From assembly GCA_964437825.1 (NCBI GenBank), contig CAYTIH010000029.1, positions 1-33,858 on the forward strand: a DNA stretch of 33,858 nt, read 5' to 3'. The position numbers and the translations under genes are program-made. Below are positions 1 through 7,314 of the stretch, one piece after another (position 1 is the first letter of the stretch; each line of letters begins with the position of its first letter). This stretch comes from JBJFCE01 sp964437825. Its GTDB lineage: Bacteria > Bacillota > Clostridia > Lachnospirales > Lachnospiraceae. Under the pieces are notes generated by a model that made no database searches, was not told where the DNA came from, and saw only the letters and a list, made by a program, of their open reading frames with translations.

Positions 1-1249
1 AGAACTGGTAATCCTCCTTATTCAGCCCCAATTCATCCATACGCGCTTCCAAAAGCGCAAGCTGATCCTCTCGCTGGCTTCCTCCGATGATCTCACCGAT
101 ACCGGGGACCAGACAATCCATGGCAGCTACGGTTTTTCCGTCCTCATTGAGCTTCATATAAAAGGCTTTGATTTCCTTCGGATAATCCGTTACAAACACC
201 GGACGCTTAAATTCCTGTTCCGTCAGGAAGCGTTCATGCTCCGTCTGAAGGTCGCAGCCCCAGAACACCTTGTAATCAAATTCATCATTGTGCTTTTCCA
301 GAATTTTGATTGCCTCGGTATAGGTAACATGTCCAAACTCGGAATTCAGCACATGGTTTAAACGCTCAAGCAGTCCTTTATCAATAAATTCGTTAAAGAA
401 CTTCATTTCTTCCGGACAATGTTCCAGCGTATAGCGGATAATATATTTAATCATGCTTTCGGCAAGCACCATATCGTCCTTTAAGTCCGCAAAGCACATC
501 TCGGGCTCGATCATCCAGAACTCTGCCGCATGTCTGGTCGTATTGGAATTCTCCGCACGGAAAGTCGGGCCAAAGGTATAAACATTCTTAAATGCAAAGG
601 CATAGGTTTCCACATTGAGCTGGCCGCTGACTGTCAAATTCGTCGGCTTTCCGAAAAAATCCTGACTATAATCGATCTTTCCGTCTTCCGTTCTCGGCGG
701 ATGATCCAAATCCAGCGTGGTTACCTGGAACATCTCTCCGGCGCCTTCACAGTCACTGCTGGTAATTAACGGCGTATGCACATAAACGAAGCCTCTTTCC
801 TGAAAGAAATTGTGAATTGCATACGCGATTACGGATCGGACACGAAATACTGCCTGAAATGTATTTGTTCTGGGGCGTAAATGTGTCATGGTTCTCAAAT
901 ACTCAAAGGTATGCCTTTTTTTCTGTAACGGATAGTCAGGTGTGGACGCTCCTTCCACGAGCACTTCCTCTGCCTGCATCTCAAAAGGCTGCTTTGCCTG
1001 CGGTGTAGCAACAATGGTACCGGTTACAATCACTGCGCTTCCGACGCCGAGCTTTGCCACCTCCTTAAAGTTTTCCATCTGCTCATGATACACCACTTGC
1101 AGCGTCTCAAAAAAAGTACCGTCATTAACAACCAGAAATCCAAAGCTCTTGGAATCGCGGTTACTTCTGATCCAGCCTCCGACCGTTACTTTTTTGTCAA
1201 TATACTTTTGGGTGTCATGATACAAATCTCGTACTGCTGTCAGATCCAT
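1..1249 (-). CDS. asnS: Asparagine--tRNA ligase (AsnRS), partial, C-terminus off the left edge
   Basis: Charges tRNA-Asn with asparagine in the cytoplasm. About 416 residues are visible of the roughly 460 usual for bacterial AsnRS. The N-terminal OB-fold anticodon-binding domain reads VGGWIRSNRDSKSFGFLVVND. The class II catalytic core follows, with PLITSSDCEGAGEMF and the motif-2 region FRAENSNTTRHAAEFWMIEPE. The visible part ends near IIGGSQRE, just before the expected motif 3, which lies outside the window. The frame is open from the ATG at 1249 to the edge, with no stop or frameshift. A GGGAGGGAT ribosome site sits just upstream of the ATG. It lies 60 bp downstream of the FKBP-like lipoprotein gene on the same strand and could be cotranscribed with it. 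AspRS or LysRS were considered, but the motif-2 sequence is AsnRS-like. Confidence 0.96.
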   Translation of the reverse strand, partial: MDLTAVRDLYHDTQKYIDKKVTVGGWIRSNRDSKSFGFLVVNDGTFFETLQVVYHEQMENFKEVAKLGVGSAVIVTGTIVATPQAKQPFEMQAEEVLVEGASTPDYPLQKKRHTFEYLRTMTHLRPRTNTFQAVFRVRSVIAYAIHNFFQERGFVYVHTPLITSSDCEGAGEMFQVTTLDLDHPPRTEDGKIDYSQDFFGKPTNLTVSGQLNVETYAFAFKNVYTFGPTFRAENSNTTRHAAEFWMIEPEMCFADLKDDMVLAESMIKYIIRYTLEHCPEEMKFFNEFIDKGLLERLNHVLNSEFGHVTYTEAIKILEKHNDEFDYKVFWGCDLQTEHERFLTEQEFKRPVFVTDYPKEIKAFYMKLNEDGKTVAAMDCLVPGIGEIIGGSQREDQLALLEARMDELGLNKEDYQF

Positions 1250-1309
1250 GATAATCCCTCCCTCAGTTTTGTCGTAATTTGTAATCTTTCCACATTACTG
1301 TCTGACACA

Positions 1310-2425
1310 TTATTCAACTGTATTATTTTCCAGCAGCCATGTAATCACACGCTGGCTCACAACATAATCACGGAAGTTTTCTTTACCCACATCTTCAAAC
1401 AATGCATCCGTAGTAGTATAATAATCAGAATCCGCGATATAGTCTTCTGCTTCGCTCATTAATTCTTCTTCCGTCACCTCGCCAAGTCCCTCTGCATCGG
1501 CAATTGCTTCAATCGCAATACTCTCTTTGGCTGCTGATGCGCCGATGGACTGTGCCTGTGTTGTAAAATCCTCTTCCGTCATATTATACATCTGCTGCAG
1601 GAAGGTTGCAAAATCCATACCGAACATGGACGCATAGCCTTCCAAATTCTCCCTGAGCGCATCCGCATTCTTATCTATCAGAAACTGCGGCGGATCCTGG
1701 AACTCACAATTTGTCAGAACCGCGGACAGAACTGCATTCTGCCTTGCATCCTCATAGGTCTCCTGCGCTTCTTCCTCCAACTGCGTTCTGGTATTCTCAA
1801 TCAGCTCGTCCGCTGTGCTAAAGTCCAGTTCCAGCTGTGCAACAATATCATCCGTTAATTCCGGATATTCCGTTACGGTGACGGAATTTAAGGTTACTGT
1901 GAAAACCGCTTCCTTTCCGGAATAATCCGGCTGCGGCGTATAAGGCTCCGGGAACGTACAGACAATATCCTTGGTCTGGCCCGATTCCATGCCGATAAAT
2001 CCGTCTTCAAAACCGTCAATCATCGTACCCGATCCGACTACGGTATCCCATTGCTGACCCTCTGAGGTAGAACCGCCGTCAAATACAACACCGTCCATGG
2101 TTCCGACACAGGAATAATGAACCGTATCCCCGGTCTGCACCGGACGGTCGGTAATCTCAACTTCCTCCGCATAACTTTGCAGATATTGGGTATTGATCTC
2201 GTCCGTAATTTTTTCATCGGTAATTTCCTGCTTGGGTGTTACCGCTACCGTCAGTCCCTGATAGTCCCCCAGGGTAACATACGCGGACGTATCCAAATCC
2301 TTTAAGCTCTCAGTGCTTTCGCCCGTTTCTCCCTGATTACTGTTTGCATCTTCCTTACTCGAGCAGCCTGCCATCATACCAAAGGCCATGACTGCTGCCA
2401 ACATCACTGTTAATTTTTTTTTCAT
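1310..2425 (-). CDS. FKBP-type peptidyl-prolyl isomerase / trigger-factor-like lipoprotein (extracytoplasmic foldase candidate)
   Basis: A 371-residue secreted protein. It starts with a lipoprotein signal peptide (MKKKLTVMLAAVMAFGMMAGC, lipobox AGC with Cys21), then an acidic Ser/Glu linker. Residues roughly 50-95 resemble the segment that precedes the FKBP domain in trigger factor (ITDEKITDEINTQYLQSYA). Residues about 99-185 form an FKBP-like domain (GDTVHYSCVGTMDGVVFDGG, then VGSGTMIDGFEDGFIGM). The remaining helical part resembles the trigger-factor C-terminal arm. The N-terminal ribosome-binding domain is absent, as expected for a protein outside the membrane. Likely role, by inference: folding or quality control of secreted proteins, like PrsA lipoproteins. 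A GAGGGAG ribosome site precedes the ATG. It lies immediately upstream of asnS. Confidence 0.85.
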   Translation of the reverse strand: MKKKLTVMLAAVMAFGMMAGCSSKEDANSNQGETGESTESLKDLDTSAYVTLGDYQGLTVAVTPKQEITDEKITDEINTQYLQSYAEEVEITDRPVQTGDTVHYSCVGTMDGVVFDGGSTSEGQQWDTVVGSGTMIDGFEDGFIGMESGQTKDIVCTFPEPYTPQPDYSGKEAVFTVTLNSVTVTEYPELTDDIVAQLELDFSTADELIENTRTQLEEEAQETYEDARQNAVLSAVLTNCEFQDPPQFLIDKNADALRENLEGYASMFGMDFATFLQQMYNMTEEDFTTQAQSIGASAAKESIAIEAIADAEGLGEVTEEELMSEAEDYIADSDYYTTTDALFEDVGKENFRDYVVSQRVITWLLENNTVE

Positions 2426-2637
2426 ATACTATATAACTCCCTCTGCTGCTTTGCAGCTTTTTGCGAACAACATATCCTTTATAACATAAAAGCCGGCCAA
2501 ATAAAAGCCTTTCCCCCGAAATTAACAGAACTTTCATACTTTTCTCCTTTGATTCCAATGCCTCCGGGATAAGTAAATGACAAACAGACGGGACTTGCAC
2601 CCGCCGCAAAACAGCGGTATACTATTGGCAATGCCCG

Positions 2638-3423
2638 ATGATTATGCTTCGAAAGAACCGGGATAGGATGAAAACAGAAATTATGGAGAATAGCAGAATA
2701 AAACCGAAAGATTTTGATTTCAAAAAAGCACAGCGGGAACTGATCAGAAAGGAACTGCGTCCGGTTTTATATGAACATGGATTTGTCTTAAGCCGCCCGA
2801 CAACTTATATCAGGGAGCGCGATGGCCTGCTGCAGGAATTTTATTTCAGTGTCCAGGTGGGCAAGCTGCGCCCATGGGTAAGCTACCGCCCTGTATTTGA
2901 TTCGCGGTGCATCGTAGCTTTCGGCACGGATTCCATTCCCATGAAGGACAGCACGAACCCATACAGCGGATTTGGCTGGTGCTTTTTTGATGGCATCTAT
3001 TCGAAAGACGCTTCCGGAAGGTTGAAAAATTATGAGCGCCAGTTCCTTCCCGGATTTGAAAGGCTGAAAAGCAGCATTGTAAACGGCCTTTTGCCGGAGA
3101 TGGATTCGCTCCGCTCGCTGGATGATTTTATACGGCTTTATGAAAATGACGGCATGCTTTTTTCAAGCCCGATTCATGTGTATGATTCGCCCGGCAGATA
3201 TTTTGATTTTATTTCCGGAGCAAACTCAGCCAGGGGAAAGGAACGGATGGAGCTTGTTTTCTCGGCAATGAGCAAATGGGGGCTGCAAAATCTTCCTAAA
3301 ACCGTAAAGGAATATCTGGAAGAACATATCGGTCGTATTGACACGGACGACGAGGCGGACAAAGTGTTCCATGAGTATTGCAATAAAATACGGATGGCAT
3401 ATAAGCTTGACATCAGGCAGTAA
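2638..3423 (+). CDS. DUF4304-like hypothetical protein
   Basis: A 261-residue soluble protein with no signal peptide or membrane segment. The N-terminal half (RKELRPVLYEHGFVLSRPTTYIRERDGLLQEFYF) resembles the DUF4304 pattern, in which a protein of unknown function has a GF-x-R-...-YxRE-x-DGL core. The C-terminal half, roughly 130-261, is helical and not recognised. Start choice is open: ATGs at 2638, 2668 and 2683 are all in frame and none has a good ribosome site, so the N-terminus may be about 10-15 residues shorter. It converges on the Imm49-like gene, with only 19 bp between the two stops, and belongs to a short accessory island. The family match is from pattern recognition and should be treated as tentative; no activity can be assigned. 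Confidence 0.6.
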   Translation: MIMLRKNRDRMKTEIMENSRIKPKDFDFKKAQRELIRKELRPVLYEHGFVLSRPTTYIRERDGLLQEFYFSVQVGKLRPWVSYRPVFDSRCIVAFGTDSIPMKDSTNPYSGFGWCFFDGIYSKDASGRLKNYERQFLPGFERLKSSIVNGLLPEMDSLRSLDDFIRLYENDGMLFSSPIHVYDSPGRYFDFISGANSARGKERMELVFSAMSKWGLQNLPKTVKEYLEEHIGRIDTDDEADKVFHEYCNKIRMAYKLDIRQ

Positions 3424-3442
3424 AGTGAACGACAATATTGGT

Positions 3443-4255
3443 TTACAGACGGCTATTTTCATGCAAAACCGAATGAATTTTATCTGCCATTGGAAGGGTC
3501 AATCCACGGGGATCAATCCGCGCGTCATCCAACAGCAGCTGCGGTAATTCTATTACATCTAAATCGCAGGATATGCCTCGCTGTCGGGCAAGCTTGATAA
3601 CTGCCAGGCCCCAGCTGTCCACGGTAACTGCCATGATTTTTCCCTGCCGCCGTAAATTCCTGATTCGTTTCTCCATATACTTGTTGAACATTTTTTCATC
3701 ATTATGCGCAATGGCCCACATGCATTGCCTCAGTTCATTTTTATGTATGGATTCATCTTCCGGCGAATGAGGGAGCATCGCACACGCCTGTTCGTAATCC
3801 TGCAATATCAATGCCCCCTCAACCGTGTCCTCTCCCGCTATTCTGAATGCCAGTCCATATTCGTTCGCGAGAATGGCATTTCGTGAAAAATTAAAATTGT
3901 TTTCCTTGAAATCGTATGGACGGCCGCTGTCCAGAAAATGGTGAGGAACCCCTTTTTTCACCATGGCATAACACAATTCACCGGCCAATGCAGATATGTA
4001 ATGATGCTCTTTTGCTTTTTCTGCATTAGCTTCTATCTGTAGGTACATCTCCCCTTGGGTTGAATAATATGTATGGAGATCGCAAAGGCTGTTAATGATC
4101 CAATCCTGCCGATGTTCCTGAAGCCGTTCGTCCAATCGCTGCAAAATCATTTCTAAATTATTGGCTCTATCCTTATGGATTCCCCGTTTCTCATCTTCCC
4201 ATTTGAGCTGTTCATGTTTCAGCTGCCCATCAATATATTTTGTGCTGTATTGCAA
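3443..4255 (-). CDS. Imm49-like (immunity-family) hypothetical protein
   Basis: A 270-residue, all-helical soluble protein without signal peptide or membrane helix. It has the layout I associate with Imm49-type immunity proteins: an early helical segment with paired aromatic residues (DLHTYYSTQGEMY), a central segment on activity and reserve counts (MWAIAHNDEKMFNKYMEKR), and a C-terminal WGLAVIKLARQRGI followed by ELPQLLLDD. Imm49 proteins neutralise polymorphic toxins, but no toxin gene is visible here, so it would be an orphan. The start is a TTG at 4255, preceded at 6-7 nt by a GGGGGGG ribosome site. Upstream, four close palindromic TTTCATGAAA copies lie between a weak promoter (about 4355-4385) and the start. 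The family assignment is tentative; other helical-repeat proteins are possible. Confidence 0.5.
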   Translation of the reverse strand: MQYSTKYIDGQLKHEQLKWEDEKRGIHKDRANNLEMILQRLDERLQEHRQDWIINSLCDLHTYYSTQGEMYLQIEANAEKAKEHHYISALAGELCYAMVKKGVPHHFLDSGRPYDFKENNFNFSRNAILANEYGLAFRIAGEDTVEGALILQDYEQACAMLPHSPEDESIHKNELRQCMWAIAHNDEKMFNKYMEKRIRNLRRQGKIMAVTVDSWGLAVIKLARQRGISCDLDVIELPQLLLDDARIDPRGLTLPMADKIHSVLHENSRL

Positions 4256-4298
4256 TGGCTTCCCCCCCTGGACCTCATGCCGATTTACCGTCCGGTCA

Positions 4299-4401
4299 TT
4301 TCATGAAATAAATTTCATGAATAAATTTCATGAATAAATTTCATGAAAAGCATACCATAAACTTAAGAATAACGTCACCTTATTTCATGCATTTCATGAA
4401 A
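4299..4401. promoter_or_regulatory. TTTCATGAAA palindrome array upstream of the Imm49-like gene
   Basis: Copies of the palindrome TTTCATGAAA start at 4299, 4313, 4326, 4339 and 4392, with a half-matching copy at 4383 (TTTCATGC). Those at 4313, 4326 and 4339 are spaced exactly 13 bp apart by the unit ATTTCATGAATAA. The site at 4299 extends to a perfect 12-bp palindrome. A weak promoter for the minus-strand gene (GTGACG, 18 bp, TATGCT) lies between the 4339 and 4383 copies, so the dense cluster would sit just downstream of transcription start, as for a repressor operator. The same core recurs at 5047-5100. Operator function is an inference. Confidence 0.6.
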
Positions 4402-4451
4402 AACTAGAAATGTGGTATGGCATAACGTTCTCTGCTGGCTGGTCAAGAAAA

Positions 4452-4952
4452 TTATGAGTTTACACGATAAATGCAAGATTCTACCGATACTTTATCCTCT
4501 ATTTGACAAAGTAAATCTTGTTTTAGTTCATCCATACTGCATACTTTCTTTCGAAAAATATCGTCATATCCTTCAACAACAAATATTTCTACCTGTCTAA
4601 TATGCAATGAGTCGATTAGATATTTCAAACAGGCAAATAATACATTTATGTTATCCTTGCAACACTGTTTGTAAAAATTTCCGGATTTATCTGCAAACAG
4701 TACATCACTGGAAAATTTATCGAAGGGAAAAAGCACATCACTACTATTACAAGGCTGGTTTTCTGACGTAATCGCAAATTTGATGTTTCCATCCGATTTC
4801 TGCTCTTCCAACATTCTATGTATCTCTTTGTAAAATGTTATTTCCTCACCGAACCAGATATAAATGTTTTTTTCAGATGCGTATGACTTCACTTGTTCTA
4901 ATAATTCTTTATCATATACTGAATGAAAAGAACCAAATAAAAAATAACTCAT
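4452..4952 (-). CDS. Unrecognised AT-rich 166-residue protein
   Basis: I do not recognise this protein. It is 166 residues, soluble in appearance, rich in Phe, Lys, Asp and Ser, with six Cys residues. It begins MSYFLFGSFHSVYDKELLEQV and continues with an alternating hydrophobic pattern (NIYIWFGEEITFY, VEIFVVEGYDD) that suggests an alpha/beta fold. Base composition is visibly more AT-rich than the flanking housekeeping genes, which fits horizontal acquisition. An AAGGAG ribosome site lies 8-9 nt before the ATG. A TATAAT box at 4985-4990 on the minus strand has no good -35 partner. TTTCATGAAA palindromes flank it on both sides (4299-4401 and 5047-5100). By position it may be another immunity-type or defence accessory gene, but nothing in its own sequence shows that. 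Confidence 0.6.
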   Translation of the reverse strand: MSYFLFGSFHSVYDKELLEQVKSYASEKNIYIWFGEEITFYKEIHRMLEEQKSDGNIKFAITSENQPCNSSDVLFPFDKFSSDVLFADKSGNFYKQCCKDNINVLFACLKYLIDSLHIRQVEIFVVEGYDDIFRKKVCSMDELKQDLLCQIEDKVSVESCIYRVNS

Positions 4953-5040
4953 TCTATCAATTCTCCTTATTGTGTAGGAGGATTATTATATCCCTTTGTA
5001 AATGATCCATCCCATACCTCATCCCTATAAAGCGTTACTG

Positions 5041-5100
5041 CCACTCTTTTCATGAAAAATCTCCACTCTTTTCATGAAAAATCTCCACTCTTTTCATGAG
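5041..5100. repeat. 22-bp tandem repeat carrying TTTTCATGAAAA palindromes
   Basis: Three tandem units at 5041-5062, 5063-5084 and 5085-5100. The first two are identical 22-mers (CCACTCTTTTCATGAAAA followed by ATCT); the third is cut short at TTTTCATGAG. Each carries the palindrome TTTCATGAAA found again at 4299-4401. A period of 22 bp puts successive sites about two helical turns apart, on one DNA face. The last unit ends 3 bp before the -35 box of the plus-strand gene at 5165, and the array is also upstream of the minus-strand gene at 4452-4952. It could therefore control both divergent genes. Confidence 0.75.
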
Positions 5101-5103
5101 TTC

Positions 5104-5132
5104 TTGCTAAATATAGGAAAAAATGATACAAT
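5104..5132 (+). promoter_or_regulatory. SigmaA-type promoter of the 5165 gene
   Basis: TTGCTA at 5104-5109, a 17-bp spacer and TACAAT at 5127-5132. It lies about 30 bp before the ATG at 5165 and directly beside the last TTTTCATGA repeat unit, so protein bound at the repeats could block or aid RNA polymerase here. Confidence 0.65.
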
Positions 5133-5164
5133 ATTTTCTGCTCAAACAAAATTGGAGGTATGAT

Positions 5165-5641
5165 ATGAACCCGGTCTTACTTACATTATTAATTATTGTC
5201 GCAGTTTTATTAGTCATTCTTGTTGTTTTATATTTTATCGGCAGAAAAATGCAGAAAAGGCAGGCTGCACAGCAGTCCCAGATGGAGTCCGTAAAACAGA
5301 CCGTCAATATTCTGGTTATTGATAAAAAGAAAATGAAGCTGAAGGATGCCGGTCTGCCCGCTGTAGTTTTGGAGCAGACCCCCAAGATCATGCGCCGCGC
5401 CAAAATGCCCATTGTAAAGGCAAAAGTCGGTCCGCAGATTTTATCCTTAGTATGCGACGCAAAAATCTTCGATCTGATTCCTGTCAAAAAAGAAGTCAAA
5501 GCTACCATCAGCGGTATCTACATCAGTGATGTTAAAGCGGTCCGCGGACAGGTGCTTGCAAAGCCCGCCAAGAAAAAAGGCAAATTCAAACGCATGGTTG
5601 AAAAAATGCAGGAAAAAGCCGGCGCCAAACCGATTAAATAA
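5165..5641 (+). CDS. Conserved-looking membrane-anchored hypothetical protein
   Basis: A 158-residue protein with one N-terminal transmembrane helix (LLTLLIIVAVLLVILVVLYFI, about residues 4-25) followed by a basic stretch (GRKMQKRQ), which predicts the remainder in the cytoplasm. The soluble domain (about 45-135) is beta-rich, with VNILVIDKKKMKLKDAGLP and AKVGPQILSLVCDAKIFDLIPVK, and ends in a Lys-rich tail (PAKKKGKFKRMVEKMQEKAG). I do not recognise a named family. The start is set at 5165 by GGAGG seven nt upstream; an in-frame ATG at 5123 lies inside the promoter -10 region and is unlikely. It has its own sigmaA-type promoter and ends at a strong bidirectional terminator. Confidence 0.8.
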   Translation: MNPVLLTLLIIVAVLLVILVVLYFIGRKMQKRQAAQQSQMESVKQTVNILVIDKKKMKLKDAGLPAVVLEQTPKIMRRAKMPIVKAKVGPQILSLVCDAKIFDLIPVKKEVKATISGIYISDVKAVRGQVLAKPAKKKGKFKRMVEKMQEKAGAKPIK

Positions 5642-5702
5642 CCGCTGCCTCATCGCGGGTTGTGCCGGTTCGCGTGTAATATTGTGCCTTCGCGCATAAC
5701 TT

Positions 5703-5739
5703 AAAAACAGCTCCGATCCTTTCGATCAGAGCTGTTTTT
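5703..5739. terminator. Bidirectional rho-independent terminator
   Basis: AAAAACAGCTC pairs with GAGCTGTTTTT, with a further GATC/GATC helix inside and a short CTTTC-type loop. A-run and T-run on opposite sides let it work in both directions. It serves the plus-strand gene ending at 5641, and overlaps the stop codon of the minus-strand DUF1934 gene. Confidence 0.9.
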
Positions 5740-6184
5740 ATCTGAGCAGCTGCCCTCCCTCTTCACGCGGACAAATATCCACCTGAATCTTACAATCCGC
5801 GATCTGTTCGTAGTTCACATCCAAAGTATACTCCACATAAAAGCTTATCTTATTTTCCTTCTGCTCCAAATGAACCCTGGAGGTATCAATGCCGACCAAA
5901 ATATTACCAAAGGGCGTTCCATAGTTTGTCACATTTTTTTTCTGTTCTTCAAAAACCATATGGACATTGATCAGTCCTTTTTTGGTCAGCTCCAATGTAC
6001 GGTCTTTGAATTTCAGAATATTCTTCGTACTTTTTCCGCTCTCCTCATCCAACTCATCATACAGCAGATAATGACCGCCGTTCCGAAAATAATATTCTGC
6101 GGGTGTTATGGTTTCAATCGGTTCTCCCTCCCCTTCATTCAGGAACTGGAGTCCTTTAATTGCCGCTATTACATCACACTTCAT
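5738..6184 (-). CDS. DUF1934 family protein (YwiB-like)
   Basis: A 148-residue cytoplasmic protein of the DUF1934/YwiB family, a small calycin-like beta-barrel of unknown function. Typical features are an opening strand (KCDVIAAIKGLQ), the E-x-I-E-T-I-T-P-A-E-Y-Y-F-R-N-G-G-H-Y-L-L-Y-D-E core around residues 21-44, the NILKFKDRTLELTKKG strand, and TPFGNILVGIDTSRVHLEQ. The length is normal for the family. The ATG shares one base with the murI stop codon (TAATG junction), so translational coupling to glutamate racemase is likely. It ends inside the bidirectional terminator, making it the last gene of this minus-strand unit. Confidence 0.85.
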   Translation of the reverse strand: MKCDVIAAIKGLQFLNEGEGEPIETITPAEYYFRNGGHYLLYDELDEESGKSTKNILKFKDRTLELTKKGLINVHMVFEEQKKNVTNYGTPFGNILVGIDTSRVHLEQKENKISFYVEYTLDVNYEQIADCKIQVDICPREEGGQLLR

Positions 6185-7017
6185 TAGTATTCCTCAATAT
6201 TAATTGTCTTTGCCGTCAGGATTCCGTATTTAATAATGGAATTGGCAAAGGTTTTGAATTTATCGGCCGCATCCGATACAAAAAAGCGGTATTTATTGGC
6301 GCCCAGCTCCGGCTGCTTATCATTTAACAGATTATGATCCTCCAACAGCTGTTTTAATTCCAGCGCCGTTTCATAGGCCGGATTGACCAGCGTTACCTGA
6401 TCTCCCATAACTCTGCCAATGGTGGCACGGATCAAGGGATAGTGCGTACATCCCAAAATCAGGGTATCGATCCCGACATCAATCAGCTCGGACAGATAAC
6501 GCATGGAAATCTCGTCCGTCACCGGATCTTCCCACAGTCCTTCCTCCACAAGCGGACAGAATAACGGACATGCTTTACCGATCACCTGAATATTCTGATT
6601 CAGTTCCCTCATATATGTAGTATAGATTTGGCTCTGAATGGTTGTTTCGGTACCGATCACTCCGATCTTTCCGTTCCTGGTAGCCTCCACTGCCGTCTTG
6701 GCTCCCGGCTTGATCACGCCGATGACCGGAATATCCACTTCTTTTTCAATCGTATCCAGTGCGCAGGCGCTTGCCGTATTACAGGCAATTACAATCGCCT
6801 TGACATCCTGTGTCCGCAAAAAACGAATAATCTGTCTTGCATATTTCGTTATGATCTCCTTGGATTTACTCCCATAGGGTACTCTGGCAGTATCTCCGAA
6901 ATATACGATTTTCTCATTGGGAATCTGGCGCATGATTTCTCTTGCTACCGTCAGTCCCCCGACACCGGAATCGAATACACCGATGGGCGCATATCTGTTG
7001 TCACCTGAATAACTCAT
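6184..7017 (-). CDS. murI: Glutamate racemase
   Basis: Interconverts L- and D-glutamate, supplying D-Glu for the second residue of the peptidoglycan stem peptide. All hallmarks are present: FDSGVGGLTV near residue 15-24, YFGDTARVPYGSKS, first catalytic cysteine in ACNTASA (Cys79), and second catalytic cysteine in LGCTHYP (Cys190). Length (277 residues) is normal. The start is placed at 7017 because a GGAG at 7027-7024 lies 6 nt before it; the upstream in-frame ATG at 7029 overlaps that ribosome site. It is one-base coupled to the DUF1934 gene downstream and 30 bp from the 71-residue membrane protein gene upstream. Confidence 0.96.
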   Translation of the reverse strand: MSYSGDNRYAPIGVFDSGVGGLTVAREIMRQIPNEKIVYFGDTARVPYGSKSKEIITKYARQIIRFLRTQDVKAIVIACNTASACALDTIEKEVDIPVIGVIKPGAKTAVEATRNGKIGVIGTETTIQSQIYTTYMRELNQNIQVIGKACPLFCPLVEEGLWEDPVTDEISMRYLSELIDVGIDTLILGCTHYPLIRATIGRVMGDQVTLVNPAYETALELKQLLEDHNLLNDKQPELGANKYRFFVSDAADKFKTFANSIIKYGILTAKTINIEEY

Positions 7018-7047
7018 CATGATCTCCATAGAAGCCTGTTGTTTTCT

Positions 7048-7263
7048 TTAAGGAAACAGGTCCTTCAAATATTCTATAATCTTTAATTTATACCGAACTT
7101 TTCCGTCACGAACCGCGGACTGTATATCCTCCGCATCCGGCTCCATAGCTTCTTCATACAAAAGCCGATAAGAGTCAGACGTAAATGTATATTGAGGGAA
7201 TACGATTCCCCAGCTCATCAGGGTAATCCCGAAAATCAGGATATATTCTTTTCTTCTGCTCAT
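7048..7263 (-). CDS. Small single-pass membrane protein, hypothetical
   Basis: A 71-residue protein with a basic N-terminus (MSRRKE), one transmembrane helix (YILIFGITLMSWGIVFPQY, about residues 7-25) and an acidic-to-basic soluble tail (EAMEPDAEDIQSAVRDGKVRYKLKIIEYLKDLF). I do not recognise a family. It is probably real: the ATG at 7263 has a GGAGG ribosome site at 5 nt, and it fits tightly between the GntR gene and murI on the same strand. The GGAGG lies inside a 9-bp hairpin stem (7270-7294), which could lower its translation. Confidence 0.6.
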   Translation of the reverse strand: MSRRKEYILIFGITLMSWGIVFPQYTFTSDSYRLLYEEAMEPDAEDIQSAVRDGKVRYKLKIIEYLKDLFP

Positions 7264-7269
7264 GAAAAC

Positions 7270-7294
7270 CTCCGGATAATGAATCTATCCGGAG
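7270..7294 (-). promoter_or_regulatory. Hairpin that holds the ribosome site of the 71-residue gene
   Basis: CTCCGGATA at 7270-7278 pairs perfectly with TATCCGGAG at 7286-7294 across a 7-nt loop. On the minus strand the GGAGG used by the gene starting at 7263 forms the 3' arm, followed by TTTTC. It could be a terminator for the GntR gene, a translation-control hairpin, or both. Confidence 0.6.
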
Positions 7295-7314
7295 TGTTTC
7301 CTTATATTTCCAAT

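Noticed and set aside
1..1249. A possible frameshift in asnS.
   Set aside because: Translation from 1249 to the window edge is continuous and all expected motifs come in order.
2355..2609. An 84-residue minus-strand frame upstream of the FKBP-like lipoprotein.
   Set aside because: It overlaps the lipoprotein signal sequence in another frame, has a composition unlike a protein, and lacks a ribosome site.
2575..2640. A tRNA T-arm-like segment on the minus strand (GCGGG, loop TGCAAGT, CCCGT) beside a CCGC/GCGG hairpin.
   Set aside because: No acceptor stem, D-arm or anticodon arm can be placed around it, and the loop does not match TTCRANY. It could be a relic of a tRNA or intron, but this cannot be supported.
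4299..5100. The repeats as a CRISPR array.
   Set aside because: Units are only 10-22 bp, spacers are not unique 30-mers, and there are no cas genes.
4299..5100. The repeats as iterons of a plasmid or integrated replicon origin.
   Set aside because: No replication initiator or partition gene is nearby, and the copies lie at gene starts, which fits operators better.
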